Shown here in pieces: positions 34,351-44,460 of a DNA stretch of 64,000 bases. Numbering within the stretch: position 1 is the first letter of the stretch; the number at the start of each line of letters is the position of its first letter. The notes beneath the pieces were generated by a model, which saw only the letters and a program-made list of their open reading frames with translations, did not search any database and had not been told where the DNA came from. The position numbers and the translations under genes were made by a program. Source of the stretch: Ascarosepion bandense (lineage: Eukaryota; Mollusca; Cephalopoda; Sepiida; Sepiidae); contig JBBBDQ010000445.1 of NCBI GenBank assembly GCA_037127315.1, positions 3,274,501 to 3,338,500 of the forward strand. The letters are read 5' to 3'.

Positions 34351-34671
34351 GAAACAAGCAGCTCCACAATGACACGATGTGCCGTGATCGTCTAGTGGTT
34401 AAAGTGACCCAAGTAAGTAAATGAATTTCTCTGTATTTATAAGTGATGACAGTTTTTGGACAACCAACAGCAAAGATGAGATGAAGAAATTCAGATCAGC
34501 CAGTAAAAGTAAAGAAAAGAAAATTAATTATATGAATTAGTAAATGAAAACTTTCGGGATCAAGTGCCACCAACGCGGAGAGTAGAGAATTCCGGTCACG
34601 AACTTATATATTTAGACCACATTATAGATAGGAAATAGTAGGAGAGAGTCACGAGTGAGAAAAAGAAAGAA

Positions 34672-34680
34672 AGAAAGAGA

Positions 34681-34735
<55 letters not shown>
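34672..34735. repeat. (GA)n microsatellite
   Basis: Purine-rich (AGAA) then uninterrupted (GA)n. Confidence 0.97.
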
Positions 34736-34737
<2 letters not shown>

Positions 34738-34779
34738 TTCGAGTGAGAAGTAGAGTTCTCTTTGGCCGATTGGAAGATT

Positions 34780-35500
34780 TGGTCCGTTAGTCGGTCCTGA
34801 AAGAAGACAGTAGCAGAGAAGTGCTAAGTGTCACTTGATGTTCACCCTTCGCAAGCGACGAAAACCATGCCTCCTGGTCACTAAGGATTTGGGTGGGTGT
34901 GGAGGTGGCTGATAAGGTCAATCTTTGCACGTAAGAGCCTGTTGCAGCAGGGGTAAATGATGCAGGGAATAGACCCAAGCTGGTGGGTAGAGCTTTTGGG
35001 CTCCTTCCTTTTCTGGCGCCTCTCTTTGAGGGCCCTCATACGACCCCCTTCAAATTTTGCAACCCCAGATTTCACTTTGGATCTCCAGGCGGCTCTATCT
35101 TTAGCAGCGGATTCCCAGGTGGAGTATGGGACGTCACAGCACTTGAGAGCCTTCTTTAAGCTGTCTTTGTACCTCAACTTTGGCCGGCCAAGCGAACGTT
35201 TCCCTGTGGAGAGTTCATCATAGAAAAGCCTCTTCGGTAGTCGGCTGTCCTCCATGCGGTTTGTATGACCAGCCCACCGAAGTTGAGAGCGCAGAAGCAT
35301 GGCGTGAATGCTGTCACACTTGGCACGTTCCAGCACTTCTGAATCTGGTATTTTATGGTGCCATTTGATAAAGAGGAGGGCACGCAGTAACCTCATATGG
35401 AACCACTTATTTACCCCGAAATAGTCCAATTGTACAGTTGTTGAGCTTGCATCGGTCATCTCCCTGATTGTCTTCGCACCAACACAACGAACCATAGCGT
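34780..35500 (-). pseudogene. LINE RT C-terminal coding fragment
   Basis: The open minus-strand frame of 204 codons includes KWHHKIPDSEVLERAKC, LRSQLRWAGHTNRMEDSRLP, KRLFYDELSTGKRSLGRPKL and ESAAKDRAAWRSKV. It ends in a zinc-finger-like CCNRLLRAKIDLISHLHTH. This is the well-known C-terminal block of endonuclease/reverse-transcriptase LINEs, with a typical final C2H2-like finger whose first Cys pair looks altered (IIYPCC). The catalytic RT domain is absent, so it is a 5'-truncated copy with an intact 3' frame. The 130 bases to 35640 show nothing else. Confidence 0.85.
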
Positions 35501-35639
35501 GTAGCAGTCGATAAAAATTGTTAGAAAAAATCGAATGTATGTTTTAAAGCCCATAAAATCTACTCGCGACAGAATTAACAGTGTCAAGGAATAGCATATT
35601 GGGGATGTAAGCACCATACCCAATCAAGTTGCAGACGTT

Positions 35640-37517
35640 AAGGCGAACAATATACATTCTTTCTTTTTTTTCATTCTTTCTAATTTGACTTTATTTTCAT
35701 TCTTTCTAGTTCTTTCTTTTTTCATTCATTCTAGATTCTTTTTTTTTTCACTCTTTCAAATTTGATTTTTTCATTCTTTTTCTTTTTTCTTTTTATTAAT
35801 ACTTTATTGTCTCTTTCTTTTCATTCTCTCTAAGTTTCTCCTTTTCATTCTTTCTAAATTGCCTTTTTTCATTCATTCTACTTCTTTTTCATTACTTTTA
35901 ATTTGCCTCTATTTTCATTCTTTCTACTTTTTCTTTTTTCATTCATTCTAATTAGCTTCTTTCTTTTCATTCTTTCTAAATTGCCTTTTTTCATTCATTC
36001 TACTTCTTTATCATTCTTTTTAATTTGCCTCTATTTTGCTTCTTTCTACTTCTTTCTTTTTCATTTTTTAAATTTGTCTCTATTTTCATACTTTTTAATT
36101 CTTTCTTTTTTATTCATTGTAATTAGCTTCTTTCTTTTCATTCTTTCTAAATTGATTCTTTTTTCATTCTTTCTCATTCTTTTTTTCATTCTTTCTAATT
36201 TGCTTCTTTTTTCATTCTTTCTAATTCTTTTTTTCATTCTTTCTAATTTGATTCTTTTTTCATTCTTTCTCATTCTTTTTTTCATTCTTTCTAATTTGAT
36301 TCTTTTTTCATTCTTTCTTATTCTTTTTTTCGTGCTTTCTAATTTGCTTCTTTTTTCATTCTTTCTCATTCTTTTTTTCATGCTTTCTAATTTGCTTCTT
36401 TTTTCATTCTTTCTCATTCTTTTTTTCATGCTTTCTAATTTGCTTCTTTTTTCATTCTTTCTCATTCTTTCTTTTTCATTCTTTCTAATTTGCTTCTTTT
36501 TTCATTCTTTCTAATTCTTTTTTAATTCCTTCTAATTTTCTTCTTTTTTCATTCTTTCTCATTCTTTTTTTTCATTCTTTCTAATTTGCTTCTTTTTTAT
36601 TCTTTTCATTCTTTCTTTTTCATTCTTTCTAATTTGTTTCTTTTTTCATTTTATGTTGCTTCTTTCTTTTTCATTCTTCCCAATTTGTTTCTATTTTCAT
36701 TCTTTCTACTTCTTTCTTTTTTCATTCTAATTTACTTTTTTATTTTTAATTCTTTTATTTTGATTCTTTTTCAGTTTTTCTAATTGTCTCCTTTTTTATT
36801 ATTTCTACTTTTGTATCTATTCGTTCTCTTTTGCCTCTTCTTTCATTCATTTCAGATTGCTTCTTTTTTCATTTGTCTGCTTCTTTTTTCATTCATTTTT
36901 CTGATTCTTTTTTTAATTCATTCTCATTTGCTTTTTTTCATTCTTTTTAATTCTTTCTAATTTGATTCTTTTTTCATTCTTTCTCATTCTTTTTTTCATT
37001 CTTTCTAATTTGATTCTTTTTTCATTCTTTCTTCTTCATTCTTTCTAATTTGATTCTTTTTTCATTCTTTCTCATTCTTTCTTTTTCATTCTTTCTAATT
37101 TGCTCCTTCTTTCCTTTTTAGTTCTTTCTTTTTCATTCTTTTAAGTTGCCTCTATTTTAATTCTTTCCCCTTTTTTTCATTCTTTCTAATGTTCTTTCTT
37201 TTTCTATTTTCATTCTTTTTAATTTGCTTTTTTCGTTCTTTCTACTTCTTCCTTCTTTCATTCTAAGGTGCTTCTTTTTATAATCTGTACTTCTGTCTTT
37301 TTTTTCATTTTTTGTATGTTCCTTCTTTCTTTTTGATTCTTTCTAATCTGTTTCTTTTTTCATTCTTCCTACTTATTTCACTTTTCATTCCAAGTTGCTT
37401 TTTTCTTCACCATTCTTTCTAATTTGCTTCTTTTTTCATTCTTTCTCATTCTTTCTTTTTCATTCTTTCTAATTTGCTTCTTTTTTCAATAAAACTATTT
37501 TATACTTTGTCAATTTT

Positions 37518-37557
<40 letters not shown>

Positions 37558-37560
37558 ATG
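35640..37560. repeat. 1.9-kb pyrimidine-rich minisatellite
   Basis: It is built from variants of attctttctaatttgcttc and ttttttcattctttctca. The central part (36130-36500) has a regular period of about 45-60 bases. Frames stay open by composition (203 aa on the plus strand, rich in F/L/S; 134 aa on the minus, rich in K/R/E) and are not genes. It ends in (TTTC)n at 37518-37556. Confidence 0.93.
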
Positions 37561-37729
37561 CAAATTGTCCACAAATTTCCTTCTTCCCCTCGCACAATAA
37601 AGGTAATATGTTTTTATCTCATTTGTCAAATCATCGGAATATTTATACTTTTTGCAGTTTATAATAATAATGATAAGCAAAATCATTGACACAACACATC
37701 CAATATTTTGCAACTGTTAACATATAGCG

Positions 37730-37830
37730 CGATTTGAGAAAAACAAAACAGTGTTTAACAATGTTTCGGCAGTATGCCTGCCTTCTTCACGTCATATTTG
37801 AAAACTGAATACAAGTATAAAAAAGTACAA
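37730..37830 (-). repeat. GAAGAA-stem-GAAAC motif, separate family
   Basis: On the minus strand it reads gtgaagaaggcaggcatact then gccgaaacatt. The five-base stem ggcag/ctgcc is perfect. The flanks do not match the other motif-bearing family, so it is an independent occurrence. From 37830 to 38100 I see nothing. Confidence 0.5.
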
Positions 37831-38104
37831 GTCTTCTAGAAACATCGCTTGTCTTGAGAAAAACGGTTGCAATGGTAATCAACGCGACAAAACTTGAAAA
37901 CCAGCTAGAGTGAATGGAATGTAACTTAAACGTAAGTAGAATGATGGGAGAATTTCTCATCCTGAAATTTTCTGTGAGTTCATTATTTATTAAGAGGAAT
38001 TAAACAGTTTAGTATAAATTGTAAGGAATTCTCTTGTCAGTTTGTTAATTCTCCTGAATATACCAAATTCATCGACATTTCAACTCGTAAAACGTATAAA
38101 AGCA

Positions 38105-38722
38105 GTTAAGTCAGTCAGGTAAGTCCCACACGTGATACAATCTTGGGCGATCATGTCTCTAAAGAGACATGACTGACTGGGCAGAAGATTATCCTGCAGT
38201 AGGTTGCCATTGCTTTTTGCGGTAGACTTGTTGCCAGTCAAGGCTATAGAACCCAATTTGTCCTATTATTTGACTCATAGCTAAAGGGGGAAGAGAGGTA
38301 TTATATTATTAAGTAGTAATTAGTGGGGGATCAGTTTATTACTTCATAACAATACAAAACTGATCCCCACTTTATGCCAGTAGGAGCCTTAATCATGTTT
38401 TCAACTATTATATTCAGTCAGTTAGTTAAGTGCCATACGTGATACACGCTTGGGCGATCATGTCTCGAAAGAGACATGACTGACTGGGCAGAAGATTATC
38501 CCGCAGTAGTTTGCCATTGCTTTCTGCGGTAGACTGGTTGCCAGTCAAGGCTATAGAACCCAATCTGTCCTGTTATTTCACCCATAACTGGAGGGAAGAG
38601 ACGGATTAATACCTTTCCCAAGAGTATTTCTGCGTAAGAGAATGCAAGGAATTCAACTGGAGTTCGAACTTGGTTCCCTGATTTGTCGTTCCGAGTCGAT
38701 ATCAAATGCACCACAACGCATG
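38105..38722 (-). mobile_element. tRNA-derived SINE, dimeric body
   Basis: The minus-strand head (tgcgttgtggtgcatttg; cgagttcgaactccagttg, 38650-38720) is followed by a body, the hairpin linker (gtggggatcagttttg ... aaactgatcccccac, about 38320-38370) and a second body ending ctgactgact near 38112. Confidence 0.88.
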
Positions 38723-38956
38723 CAAATTACTAACGACCAGCCCTCCATCCTGGTAGAATGAATAAAAATGATAGGAGGGTTCCATAGGATTTATACTAAA
38801 ATGATCAATTTCTCTAAATGACTAACCACAAGACGGAAAATTTCAAGATGAGTGCGATGCCCCCATTATGTTACTCGCGTCATAGTTGCACTTCATTCAT
38901 TTTGTCGCGTTGGTTACCATTACAACCATTGTTTTTTCAGCGCAACTAACGTTTGT

Positions 38957-39452
38957 TGGTTGGTTGGTTGGTTGTTTTGTTTTTATGGCATATCAACCTC
39001 GGCGGGTCATTTATTGCCAACTAAATTTTATTAGTAGTATTACCTTCTTTTTTTTCAACAATTTATTGTTGTTTTTATATAAGTTTTGTGTCTAGTAATA
39101 CTTTTTTCTTTTCGAGTATCAAGATTCATTGGGATTTGTTTTTAAGGGCAGGGTCCCCTAGTCCTACCCTTGTTATTTAACCCATAACTGGAGGGAAGAG
39201 ATGGATTAATACCTTTCCCAAGGGTACCAGTGCGTAAGTGAATGCAGGGTATTTAACTGGAATTCGAACTCGGCTCACCGATTTCTCTTTCCGAGCCGAT
39301 ATCCACTGCACCACAACGCACATCCGTCACTAAACGCTTACAGCACTTGGTATTCCCAAGCGGTCACCCATCTAAGTATTGACCAGGCTTAACGTTGCTT
39401 AACTTCGGTGATCGAGCGAGAACCGGTGTATTCAACGTGATATGGCCGTAAG
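38957..39452 (-). mobile_element. Composite SINE with 5S rRNA head, tRNA head and unique tail (copy 2)
   Basis: It has the same module order as 24717-25215, on the minus strand: 5S segment 39452-39334, tRNA head 39325-39255, body core, unique 3' region, and a ggttggttgg end (38957-38975). The flanks caactaacgtttgt (38943-38956) and caagtaacgtttgt (39453-39466) are a 14-bp target duplication with one mismatch, which fixes both ends. The element is about 496 bp, against about 499 bp for copy 1. Agreement over the whole length from two unrelated sites shows that the fused structure itself is a mobile unit. Confidence 0.95.
39334..39452 (-). ncRNA. 5S rRNA-derived segment of the composite SINE
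   Basis: On the minus strand: gcttacggccatatcacgtt, accggttctcgctcgatcac, cgaagttaagcaacgttaag, gatgggtgaccgcttgggaa, accaagtgctgtaagcg. It is closer to canonical 5S than copy 1 at ggccatat and aagcaacgtt. It is fused directly to the tRNA head and so is not a free-standing 5S gene. Confidence 0.9.
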
Positions 39453-39466
39453 CAAGTAACGTTTGT

Positions 39467-39758
39467 ACAAAGACTTTTATTTTTAAAAAGTGTTTTATAT
39501 TTGTATGCAATTTTTAGACATAACATGAAAAAGACTGACATATTGTGGAAATGTTGTTAAAAACTATGTCTTTGCTTCTCTTTTTCTTATTCTTATCGTG
39601 AATCGCGCTATACTCTGAATGTTGTAATAATAATGATAATATTAACAACAAGAAGCACAAAATCATGAGACACTTAATACACAGTGAACTGTTATTTAAC
39701 TACAGATTTTCAAGACAAAAACATCGACAGGTAAGTCTGTATATTCGTTAACAGTCAA
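39467..39758. other. Former 3' flank of the GPCR gene
   Basis: There is no gene. Given the insertion at 39769-39961, this AT-rich sequence was originally the immediate 3' flank of the receptor coding region, and the reading from 39758 downwards would be its ancestral 3' UTR. aataa-type words are common but none can be singled out as a polyadenylation signal. Confidence 0.4.
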
Positions 39759-39768
39759 ACACCTGTCT

Positions 39769-39961
39769 ATATTTCTAAGATGAGATAGTATTTACAGTAT
39801 TTACATTATTCGGACTATTGTCCCCATCTTTGCTTTTAATAAAGGGTACGGTTCGAAATTCCTAGCACCTGAAGAAGGCCGGAGCGTACAACGGCCGAAA
39901 CGTCGTACAAATGGCAACAAAGATGAGGACAATAGTCCGAATTATGTAAACACTGAGTCAC
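39769..39961. mobile_element. 193-bp CTGAAGA-stem-GAAA element inserted at the GPCR stop codon
   Basis: It is flanked by the 10-bp duplication acacctgtct (39759-39768 and 39962-39971). Its ends are inverted copies of each other: agtatttacattattcgg / ccgaattatgtaaacact, and ggactattgtcc / ggacaatagtcc. The centre carries cctgaagaaggccggagcg and tacaacggccgaaacgtcg. Removing the insert and one duplication joins the receptor sequence so that it again reads E-T-G-V then TGA. Confidence 0.85.
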
Positions 39962-41067
39962 ACACCTGTCTCAGTAACATTATCAACGAAAACTGTCCCG
40001 GATGTTGTCGATTTCCGGTCCATCATAGAGATGTGGTGTTTGCTAGGCTTGTGCTTTTTGCACATGCGCAGAAGACGTCGATAGCTGTTTTGCATATCGG
40101 GCATACGGATGGCGTAGATGAAGGGGTCGAATATGGAATTGAGTGCGATCAGGTTGTAGAGGTAATACTGAGCTTTCTGCATGATTTTATAGTAGGTGAG
40201 GATAAGTGTCGTGTTGGTGAAACTCATGATTGTCATCGTTAGCTCCATCAGGCAGTACGGTAGCCAACAGATGGTATAGGAAACGACGATAATGATCGTA
40301 GTCACCAGACCTTTGTTGTTACGCTGGGTATTCTGGGTATGCCGGCTTTGCAAACGTGGGTACTTATAGACTGTCTTGAACACCTGGCTGTAGAGGAAAG
40401 CCATTTCAACAAAACAGAGAATCACAACGGCAAAAAGAAGGAAGTTAGGTTCGAACATGGTACATTTGATCTTTTCGCAATAGTTGACCAAGGGTTGATT
40501 TTGACAATGGCTGTAGAGTGGCGCAAACGGTAACAGAAAATCCGAAAACCCACATATGGAACCAAGAGCCCAAACACCTGCAATCAGGATGCCAACATGG
40601 TGCTTGTCCATCAAATACGAGTGTTTCAATGGGATGTTGATGGCGATATAGTGGTCGAGAGCCATTGCAGCCAGGTTGAGAAGGTTAGTCAGTTGACCAC
40701 TAATCATCAAGGCTTCAACGACCGCATATATGCAAGTTGCTTGCACCACGTCTTCACCCGCCTGCAGGTACATAAAATTGTTACTGTTAGTAATTGAGGC
40801 GGCCAGAAAGCAGAGACTGATGAAAAGGTCGGAGGTCAAAAGACTGGTGACCAGTTGCTTGTTGGCTGTGAAGGGCCCTTTGAACTGGATGATAGCGAAA
40901 AGCGAAACGGCGTTGACCAGAATGGCAATGACGCAAAGAATAATGGCAATGATGCGATCCAGTGTCATCTTGTCGACGTCACTAAAAGCAAAGTGCGGAT
41001 ATGAGAAGTTGTACAAGTCTGAGAAATTGGCCAACATGTATGAGTAATCAAGGTCGGAATTTGGCAT
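39958..41067 (-). CDS. Class A G-protein-coupled receptor (MECA-like)
   Basis: It encodes a 369-aa seven-helix receptor of the plasma membrane. Signature residues are N52 (1.50), D80 (2.50), DHY at 138-140 in place of DRY, W166 (4.50), CWLP at 267-270 (6.47-6.50) and DPFIY at 314-318. Helix 5 lacks the usual proline and helix 3 lacks the standard 3.25 cysteine; both are features of the melanocortin/EDG/cannabinoid/adenosine group, so that relation is likely but the ligand is unknown. The N-terminus is short, without a signal peptide, and has glycosylation sites N14 and N20. C336 may be palmitoylated. The tail ends ETGV, a class I PDZ ligand. I start at ATG 41067, not the in-frame ATG at 41124, because a tttgcag acceptor lies at 41077-41083, just upstream. 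A 193-bp repeat is inserted at the stop codon. The frame is intact throughout, so the gene is probably functional. Confidence 0.93.
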   Translation of the reverse strand: MPNSDLDYSYMLANFSDLYNFSYPHFAFSDVDKMTLDRIIAIILCVIAILVNAVSLFAIIQFKGPFTANKQLVTSLLTSDLFISLCFLAASITNSNNFMYLQAGEDVVQATCIYAVVEALMISGQLTNLLNLAAMALDHYIAINIPLKHSYLMDKHHVGILIAGVWALGSICGFSDFLLPFAPLYSHCQNQPLVNYCEKIKCTMFEPNFLLFAVVILCFVEMAFLYSQVFKTVYKYPRLQSRHTQNTQRNNKGLVTTIIIVVSYTICWLPYCLMELTMTIMSFTNTTLILTYYKIMQKAQYYLYNLIALNSIFDPFIYAIRMPDMQNSYRRLLRMCKKHKPSKHHISMMDRKSTTSGTVFVDNVTETGV

Positions 41068-41076
41068 CTTCTCGAT

Positions 41077-41098
41077 CTGCAAATAAAAAAAAATTATA
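41077..41098 (-). promoter_or_regulatory. Probable 3' splice acceptor before the GPCR start
   Basis: On the minus strand a T-rich tract (tttttttttatttgcag) ends in AG at 41077-41078, nine bases before the ATG (atcgagaag|atg). It implies a separate 5' non-coding exon further right, which I cannot locate. Single coding exons with an upstream UTR exon are common in class A receptors. Confidence 0.6.
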
Positions 41099-41179
41099 TT
41101 AAATAAAAGAATTGAAATCGGCAAGAATTGAAATCGGGCGTAAATATATCAAACATGGCTGTGGGCATAAAAAAATACT

Positions 41180-42670
41180 AATATAACTAAAAGAATTAAA
41201 TGAAGCATTGTCATTATTATTAATTTTTGACTCGTCTTTCATTCATCTTATTTCTCTTGCTTGTTTCCACCTCGTAGTAATAAGACGTAATAGTCTTAAG
41301 TTGTTTGAATTTCTTTGATGAAGCCTTGTCATTATTATTAATTTTTGACTCGTCTTTCTTTCATCTTATTTCTCTTGCTTGTTTCCACTTAGTAGTAATA
41401 AGACGTAATAGTCTTAAGAGGTTTGAATTTCTTTGATGAAGCCTTGTCATTATTATTAATTTTTGACTCGTCTTTCTTTCCTCTTATTTCTCTTGCTTGT
41501 TTCCACCGAGTAGTAATAAGACGTAATAGTCTTAAGTTGTTTGAATTTCTTTGACGAAGCATTGTCATTATTATTAATTTTTGACTCGTCTTTCTTTCAT
41601 CTTATTTCTCTTGCTTGTTTCCACCTTGTAGTAATCTATCTAAACTTATTTATAAATGGAACTTTGTGTTTGTGTTTTGTGTTCGTTACCTATAGACACC
41701 GAAACAGCTGAACAGATTTTCTTGAAAATTTACACAGTTGTAATATAAGCATCTGCGAGTGTTCTTAGCTAGGTTTTGTGTCAAGGTACCCCCAATAAAT
41801 ATCGAAAATCGATAATCGAAAAAATCGGGTTATAGAAAAAAATGGTCCGATTCTAATCAAATTTCATACACTCATAGACAAAGACATAAGAAACGATGTT
41901 CAGAAGTTTCAAGGTTGCACTTCTTACAATAGAGCAGAAAATCGATAATATATATATATATATATAAAAGGCAAGATATTTATGTGTGTGTCTGTTTATC
42001 TGCCTGTATGTCTGCATTTTTTTCAGCCCTTTTATTTTAGTTTTTGCTTCGGGTTTGGATCTAAGTAGGTATAATTCTAGTTCTTAGTGTCAGCCATGAT
42101 ATCATTTACTCCGAGGACTTATTTGACCTTCAAAATTCATTTTACGACGAAAAGAACTTATTTGATTTCGATACCAGGAAATCAAAATTTGACTTACATC
42201 CATTCATTTTTCTTTCAGTCTACGGTTTTGCTTTAACTGGAAACAACTATTGCTTTTTAGGCTTTCGTGTCAACATCCAAAGAGTCTGAGCTCCAGGATC
42301 ATGGATTAGTTTTAAAGCTTGCATTACACCCGAGCAACTCCGGGCTATACTGCTAGCAAGACGTAATAGTCTTAAGTTGTTTGAATTTCTTTGATGAAAC
42401 ATTGTCATTATTATTAATTTTTGACTCGTCTTTCTTTCATCTTATTTCTATTGCTTGTTTCCACTTAGTAGTAATAAGACGTAATAGTCTTAAGTTGTTT
42501 GAATTTCTTTGATGAAGCCTTGTCATTATTATTTATTTTTGACTCGTCTTTCTTTCATCTTATTTCTCTTGCTTGTTTCCACATTGTAGGAATAAGACGT
42601 AACAGACTTAAGTTGTTTGAATTTCTTTGATGAAGCATTGTCATTATAATTAATGTTTTTAAACCCCTTT
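41180..42670. repeat. About 118-bp tandem repeat split by a Helitron
   Basis: Units contain taataagacgtaatagtctt, aagttgtttgaatttctttg, atgaagccttgtcattatta and ttgactcgtctttctttcat. Four copies lie left (41180-41634) and about three right (42357-42670) of the insertion. The unit is palindromic at gacgtaatagtc. The AT-rich stretch from 41100 to 41180 has nothing else. Confidence 0.93.
41635..42356 (+). mobile_element. Helitron-like non-autonomous element
   Basis: It starts TCTATCTAAACTT and ends with the hairpin cccgagcaactccggg, then ctatactgCTAG. It is inserted into the tandem repeat: repeat copies read gtagtaataagacg, and here gtagtaa precedes TC and caagacg follows CTAG. The insertion therefore lies between A and T without a target duplication (the T has become C). 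The 722-bp interior has no Rep/helicase coding. A (TA)n run lies at 41950-41965. Same structural class as 5372-5992. Confidence 0.87.
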
Positions 42671-42954
42671 TTTTCATCTTATTTCTCTTTTATTTTAATG
42701 TCGCAACGCTATTATACCAAATATTCTAACGAGATACATTTCTTCATTCGACCAGTCCATACATTTAGATCGAGGCCGTACTGGGTTTGACGACAAGCTA
42801 CATCCGGTGGTTCAGGCATTTGAGCGCGAGAAGGAAGTTTTGAGCGGCAGGGTAACACCTCTGAAATCCTGTTCTTCGTAGGTCCTTCCTGATCCGAGTG
42901 GTGGAAACTGTTTAGAGTCCCACCAGCTATGGGTAAATAGTGAAACTCCGAACA
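42671..42954. other. Unassigned DNA
   Basis: Mixed-composition spacer with no gene that I can support. It may hold 5' remnants of the LINE that follows (gtttgacgacaagctacatcc), but no frame is recognisable. Confidence 0.35.
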
Positions 42955-44420
42955 AAATCTACAATATACCTAGGAAGTGTTCTAGCAGAAGCCGGAAAGT
43001 GCAATACGGAGATCCGAGGGCGTATTGGCATGGCCAAAATGCATTCCAGAAGCTGAGTAGAGTATTAAGAGACAGGAAAATTTTGCTGGAAACAAAGAAG
43101 ACAGTATTGAATTGCTATGGGATGTCTGTCCGTCAATATGGCAGCAAATTCTAGACAATCTCATTAAAGATGAAAAAAAACTTGAAGCAACCAAAATGGT
43201 TCTACAGAAGGATGCTCAGGATACCATAAACGGCACACTTGAGCAACGACGAAGTTTTGGAGAGGATGGACTCATGATACTTAACATCAAGAAAAAACAA
43301 ATGAAGTTTTTGGGACATGTAATGAAGAAGGTCGGATGTGCGTTGTGGTGCAGTGGATATCGACTCAGAACAACAAATAGTTGGTGTCGAGTTCGAATTC
43401 CAGTTGAATTCTTTGCATTCACTTACATACAAATACTCTTGGGAAAGGTATTAATCCGTTTTTTCCCTCCAGTTATGGGTTAAATAATAGGACAGATTGG
43501 ATTCTCTAGCCTTGGATGGCAACCAGTCTACCGCAGAAAGCAATGACAACCTACTGCGGGATAATCTTCTGTCCAATCTGTCATTTCTCGACAGAGACAT
43601 GATCGCCCAAAGCGTGTATCACGTATGGCACTTAACTAAGTGAATATAATAGTTGAAAACATGATTAAGTCTGCTAGTGACCATAAAGTGGGGGATCAGT
43701 TCTGTATTGTTATGAAGTAATAAACTAATACCCCACTAATTACTACAATAACATAATACATCTGTTTCCCCTCTAGCTATGAGTCAAATAATAGGACAGA
43801 TTGAGTTCTATAGTCTTGGCTGGCAACCAGTCTACCACAGAAAGCAATGGCAACCTACTGCGGGATAATCTTCTGCCCAGTCTGTCATGTCTCTTTCAAG
43901 ACATGATCGCTCCAAGCGTGTATCACGTATGGCAATTAACTGACTGAGTGAATATAATAGTTGAAAACATGATTGAGCCTGCTTATGGGCATAAAGTGGG
44001 GGATCAGTCTTTTATTGTTATGAAGTAATAAACTGATCCTCCACTAATTACCACGATAGTATAATGCATCTCTTTCCCCTCTAGCTATGAGTCAAATAAT
44101 AGGACAGATTGAGTTTTATAGCCTTGGCTGGCAACCAGTCTACCGCAGAAAGCAATGGCGTGATAATCTTCTGCCCCAAAGCTTACATCACATATGGCAC
44201 TTAACTGACTGACTGGCTGAATGAGGAAGGAGGGCTTGGAGAACCTGATGGGGAGGGGAAGAAAGACAAGGGAAAGCAACTTGACATATTTGATGAACTT
44301 GAGCAGATGGATTGTGGAGAGCAGATTGAGTGGGATAACAAAAGGAGGGATATTAAGAGCGACAAAGGTGAGATGTGGAAGGCCATGATCAATGAAGCTT
44401 CCTCTTCAGTCTTAACGACC
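42955..44420 (+). mobile_element. LINE C-terminal fragment interrupted by a SINE
   Basis: The plus strand encodes the same LINE type as 24300-25460: SRVLRDRKILLETKK near 43050, LNIKKKQMKFLGHVMKK at 43270-43330, then after the SINE EEGLENL...KGEMWKAMINEA at 44221-44400. The SINE lies at 43333-44218. The junction words aatgaagaagg (43321-43331) and aatgaggaagg (44220-44230) are its target duplication. Frames are damaged. Confidence 0.85.
43333..44218 (+). mobile_element. tRNA-derived SINE with three body units
   Basis: The head (gtgcgttgtggtgcagtgg; cgagttcgaattccagttg) is followed by three tandem body-plus-hairpin units starting near 43491, 43795 and 44101, spaced about 305 bp. Each linker carries gtgggggatcagt and its inverse actgatcc(c/t)ccac (43690 and 43995). 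An 11-bp target duplication in the host LINE shows that the three-unit form inserted there or expanded in place. Confidence 0.87.
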
Positions 44421-44460
44421 TTCATTTTCACTCTCCCTCTCTCCGCTTCTTTTCAAGAAC

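Noticed and set aside
34382..34401. tRNA gene (His/Asp-like 5' half gccgtgatcgtctagtggtt)
   Set aside because: Only the 5' half is present. No anticodon arm, T arm or 3' half can be paired.
35903..36514. 203-aa plus-strand ORF rich in F, L and S, looking like a membrane protein
   Set aside because: It is the translation of a TTTC/TTCATT minisatellite. The opposite strand gives an equally open Lys/Arg/Glu-rich frame.
39868..39910. Proven hammerhead ribozyme
   Set aside because: The CTGAAGA and GAAA boxes are present, but one extra base lies before stem II and stem I pairing is weak in this copy. I report the motif as a finding and do not call a ribozyme feature.
39958..41124. GPCR start at the upstream in-frame ATG (388 aa)
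   Set aside because: The extra 19 residues overlap a T-rich tract and AG splice acceptor at 41077-41078. The downstream ATG at 41067 follows the acceptor directly and gives a normal receptor N-terminus.
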